DNA from: an uncultured Halioglobus sp.
GTDB taxonomy: Bacteria; Pseudomonadota; Gammaproteobacteria; Pseudomonadales; Halieaceae
Direction: 5' to 3'
NCBI GenBank assembly: GCA_905480565.1
Contig: CAJQQW010000418.1
Location: 1-7,082, forward strand
DNA length: 7,082 nt
The position numbers and the translations under genes were made by a program. Position 1 is the first letter of the stretch. Every line of letters begins with the position of its first letter. The notes under the pieces were generated by a model. The model made no database searches, was not told the origin of the DNA, and saw only the letters and a program-made list of their open reading frames with translations. Positions 4,736-7,082 of this stretch are shown one piece after another.

Positions 4736-6529
4736 ATGAGTGCCACTATACGCATGACCTCAGCCTTTATTAGACACCCCCTGGAAACGCGGCTTATTCT
4801 TGCTCTAGTGTTAGAGGAGCTGCACGCGGACGGGATGCTGGCGGACGACGACTTTGCCCGCATCGCCAAGCCTCCGCGCATTACCGTGCACCCCTTGGTC
4901 TTCCTGTCCGAGTTGCACTTGCCCGATGCCTCTGAGCCAGGTAGTCACCTCACTATCGATAAACTGCTGGATTGGCTTGCGGCGCGTATCTCGCAAGAGG
5001 TAGTGCGTATAGACCCGCTGAAAATAAATGTGACTGCGGTAGCCGATGTTATGTCTCGTGCCTTTGCCGAGCGACATGGCATTTTGGCGGTAGAGGTCAA
5101 CGATAAAGAGGTCGTCATCGCCAGCGCAGAGCCTTTTATACGTTCCTGGGAGAGTAATCTGGAACACGTATTGCGCAAACCGATCCGTCGAGTGCTGGCC
5201 GACCCTCGGGAAATTGCTCGCCACACAGGTGACTTCTACAGCATGGCCGGTTCGGTGCGTGGTGCCCATGGTGCGGATAATGTTAGCAATACGGCGGCGT
5301 TGGGTAATCTCGAGCAGATGTTGGAAATTGGCGCCATGCACGAGCCGGACGCCAACGATCAGCATGTGGTGAAAATAGTCGATTGGTTATTGCAGTATGC
5401 GTTTGAGCAGCGTGCCAGTGATATCCATATCGAACCCCGACGTGATCTTGGGTGTGTGCGCTTTCGTATAGATGGCGTGTTGCACAACGTGTACGAGCTG
5501 CCGCCTCAGGTGTGCGCCGCAGTCAGCAGTCGCGTGAAGATTCTTGGGCGCATGGATGTTGCAGAGAAGCGCCGCCCTCAAGATGGCCGTATCAAAACCC
5601 TTACGCCGAATGGCACCGAGGTAGAACTGCGCCTCGCCACTTTGCCCACGGCCTTCGGTGAAAAACTGGTGATGCGAATTTTCGATCCGGATGTGCTGCA
5701 GCGTAGCTTCGAGCAGCTCGGCCTGGCGGATGACGATTTACAGCACTGGCATGAGATGACCTCCCACGGCCACGGCATTGTGTTGGTTACGGGGCCGACC
5801 GGATCCGGCAAAACCACTACCCTGTATTCGACGCTCCGCGAGTTGGCCACCACCGAAGTGAACGTCTGCTCCATCGAGGATCCGATAGAGATGGTTGAAA
5901 GTGCGTTTAACCAGATGCAGGTAAATCAATCTATCGATCTGGATTTTTCCGCCGGTGTGCGCGCCCTGATGCGCCAGGATCCAGACATCATCATGATCGG
6001 AGAAATCCGCGATCTGGAAACGGCCAGCATGGCGATACAGGCCGCGCTTACCGGCCATTTGGTGCTGTCTACGCTGCACACCAATGATTCACCCAGTTCT
6101 CTGTCGCGGCTGCTGGAGCTGGGCGCACCTGCCTATCTGGTTCGCGCGACCCTGCGCGGTATTATGTCCCAGCGTCTGGTCCGTATTCTGTGTGCTGAGT
6201 GCAAGGACTTCACCGAGGTCGACCAGGACGCCTGGCAGCAATTGACACAACCTTTCGATGTGCCGCCCCCCAAGCGCATAGCGCGCCCTGTAGGTTGTCT
6301 CAAGTGTCGAGAGACTGGCTACATGGGTCGTCAGGGAATCTACGAGGTACTGGTGAATAGCCGCGCCGTGCAGGAACAAATTACGCCGCAGCTGGAAACC
6401 GCTAGCATCCGGAAAGCCGCGGTGTCACAAGGAATGCGGACTCTGCGTATCAGTGGTGCCATGCGCGTTGCCAACGGTGAGACAACCATCGAGGAAGTGA
6501 TGCGTGTTGCGCCTCAGATAGACCATTGA
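4736..6529 (+). CDS. GspE/PilB-type secretion or pilus ATPase, orphan
   Basis: This 597-residue protein is a type II secretion/type IV pilus assembly ATPase, a cytoplasmic hexameric motor that acts at the inner membrane in known systems. The N-terminal ~100 residues match no domain I recognise. Residues about 100-170 resemble the T2SSE N-terminal domain (ILAVEV, VVIASAEPF). The core follows: ASDIHIEPRR (228-236), Walker A GPTGSGKT (353-360, Lys359), Asp box EDPIE (381-385), Walker B RQDPDIIMIGEIRD (413-426, Glu423), His box LTGHLVLSTLHTND (438-451). A zinc-type tetracysteine is intact (C486/C489 and C521/C524), then GYMGRQGIYE. All catalytic motifs are present, so it should be active. No pilin, platform or secretin gene is visible nearby. 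It resembles lone GspE/PulE-like proteins I recall from beta- and gammaproteobacteria. The start is uncertain: ATG 4736 has no ribosome site (AAAAA precedes it), and ATG 4754 is an alternative. glnE follows after 28 bases. Confidence 0.94.
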   Translation: MSATIRMTSAFIRHPLETRLILALVLEELHADGMLADDDFARIAKPPRITVHPLVFLSELHLPDASEPGSHLTIDKLLDWLAARISQEVVRIDPLKINVTAVADVMSRAFAERHGILAVEVNDKEVVIASAEPFIRSWESNLEHVLRKPIRRVLADPREIARHTGDFYSMAGSVRGAHGADNVSNTAALGNLEQMLEIGAMHEPDANDQHVVKIVDWLLQYAFEQRASDIHIEPRRDLGCVRFRIDGVLHNVYELPPQVCAAVSSRVKILGRMDVAEKRRPQDGRIKTLTPNGTEVELRLATLPTAFGEKLVMRIFDPDVLQRSFEQLGLADDDLQHWHEMTSHGHGIVLVTGPTGSGKTTTLYSTLRELATTEVNVCSIEDPIEMVESAFNQMQVNQSIDLDFSAGVRALMRQDPDIIMIGEIRDLETASMAIQAALTGHLVLSTLHTNDSPSSLSRLLELGAPAYLVRATLRGIMSQRLVRILCAECKDFTEVDQDAWQQLTQPFDVPPPKRIARPVGCLKCRETGYMGRQGIYEVLVNSRAVQEQITPQLETASIRKAAVSQGMRTLRISGAMRVANGETTIEEVMRVAPQIDH

Positions 6530-6556
6530 GCTGCAATTCGTGACGCGTTGAGCTGC
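6526..6556 (+). repeat. Direct repeat TTGAGCTGC at the ATPase/glnE junction
   Basis: TTGAGCTGC occurs at 6526-6534, covering the ATPase stop codon, and at 6548-6556, ending just before the glnE GTG. The period is 22 bases. Each copy contains a TGA, and an upstream GTG at 6540 in the glnE frame is closed by the second TGA. It may be a remnant of a small duplication or chance. Confidence 0.4.
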
Positions 6557-6557
6557 C

Positions 6558-7082
6558 GTGAATCTCCCTCCAACAGACCTACCCGAACCCCTTGCCAGTG
6601 AGGCGCGGCGGGCCTGGCTCGCGGTGCTTGAAACCGCGGGTGAGTCACTCGCACAGGAACTCGCCGCGGCCCTCGCGGGCAGTTCAGAGGAAGTACAATT
6701 GCCGCGTGTTCTGGGCTGCAGCCCTTTTGTCGCCGATACCCTCCGGCGCCAGCCGCAACTGTTGCTGGAGTTGATAAAGAGCGGTGATCTGCAGAAAGCC
6801 CTGCCTGTGGATCACTTTCACGTAACATTGCAACATATGGTTAACGCAGGGGGCGCCGATATCGCCTCTATGTTGCGGCGCTACCGGGCGCGACACATGG
6901 TGCGCATTGTGTGGCGCGATTTTAGCAGGCTGGCGGATACCCTGGAAACCGTGCGCGACACCTCCTCGCTGGCGGAAGCCGCGATCGCTGCTGCTCTGCA
7001 GTGTGCTCATGCCGAATATGCCACGAGGTTTGGCGAACCCCGAGGGCGTCACAGCGGCGAGGCGCAGCAGCTGATTGTGCTG
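6558..7082 (+). CDS. glnE: Glutamine synthetase adenylyltransferase/adenylyl-removing enzyme GlnE, N-terminal part
   Basis: GlnE attaches AMP to glutamine synthetase and removes it again, switching nitrogen assimilation off and on in response to PII signalling. The window holds 175 codons, running off the right edge. The family is about 950 residues, so this is under a fifth of the protein, at the start of the adenylyl-removing half. Diagnostic stretches are GCSPFVADTLRRQPQLL (53-69), MLRRYRARHMVRIVWRDFSR (105-124), and TRFGEPRG followed by QQLIVL (171-175), which in the family leads into GMGKLGG just beyond the edge. Start: the GTG at 6558 is the only start codon between an in-frame TGA (6549-6551) and the homologous region. 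The ribosome site is weak (GAG at 6550-6552). The 28-base gap after the ATPase gene and the lack of an obvious promoter suggest cotranscription. Confidence 0.96.
   Translation, partial: MNLPPTDLPEPLASEARRAWLAVLETAGESLAQELAAALAGSSEEVQLPRVLGCSPFVADTLRRQPQLLLELIKSGDLQKALPVDHFHVTLQHMVNAGGADIASMLRRYRARHMVRIVWRDFSRLADTLETVRDTSSLAEAAIAAALQCAHAEYATRFGEPRGRHSGEAQQLIVL

Noticed and set aside
4811..5365. 184-codon open frame on the minus strand inside the ATPase gene
   Set aside because: It is a shadow frame of the ATPase coding region with no recognisable domain.
6684..7052. 122-codon minus-strand open frame at the right end
   Set aside because: It is antisense to glnE, which carries clear family motifs in the plus frame.

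Overview
The window looks like ordinary chromosome of a gammaproteobacterium, probably a marine or free-living relative of the Pseudomonas/Cellvibrio/Halieaceae assemblage. The evidence is an E. coli-like IlvD without the [2Fe-2S]-type cysteine, a fused kinase-like/GNAT ArgA paired with an M20-type ArgE, a GlnE, and fairly GC-rich codon use. Genus is inference only. No phage, transposon, CRISPR or RNA gene is recognisable.

Layout. Bases 1-1019 (minus) hold the N-terminal 339 residues of dihydroxy-acid dehydratase (ilvD), cut by the left edge. Bases 1020-1469 are a 450-base divergent non-coding region with candidate promoters facing both ways and several small hairpins. Bases 1470-1877 (plus) encode a short RlpA-like double-psi beta-barrel lipoprotein. 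A 156-base convergent gap follows. Bases 2034-3338 (minus) are argA (N-acetylglutamate synthase), preceded by a 118-base gap with an AT-rich palindrome and a direct repeat. Bases 3457-4608 (minus) are argE (acetylornithine deacetylase). A divergent promoter region lies at 4609-4735. Bases 4736-6529 (plus) encode a 597-residue GspE/PilB-type secretion or pilus ATPase with no visible machinery partners. From 6558 to the right edge (plus) is the first 175 residues of glnE (glutamine synthetase adenylyltransferase).

How the genes relate. argE and argA act in one pathway: ArgA makes N-acetylglutamate, and ArgE removes the acetyl group from N-acetylornithine to give ornithine (the linear, non-recycling route). 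Both lie on the same strand, argE first. ilvD (branched-chain amino acids) and glnE (nitrogen control of glutamine synthetase) add to a nitrogen and amino-acid theme. The RlpA-like lipoprotein belongs to cell-envelope biology, and the ATPase resembles the motors of type II secretion or type IV pili.

I found no convincing undescribed system. The items most worth checking are the orphan GspE-like ATPase with its unassigned N-terminal region, the palindromes next to argE and argA, the RlpA variant with Asp at the expected catalytic Glu, and the structured ilvD/rlpA intergenic region.
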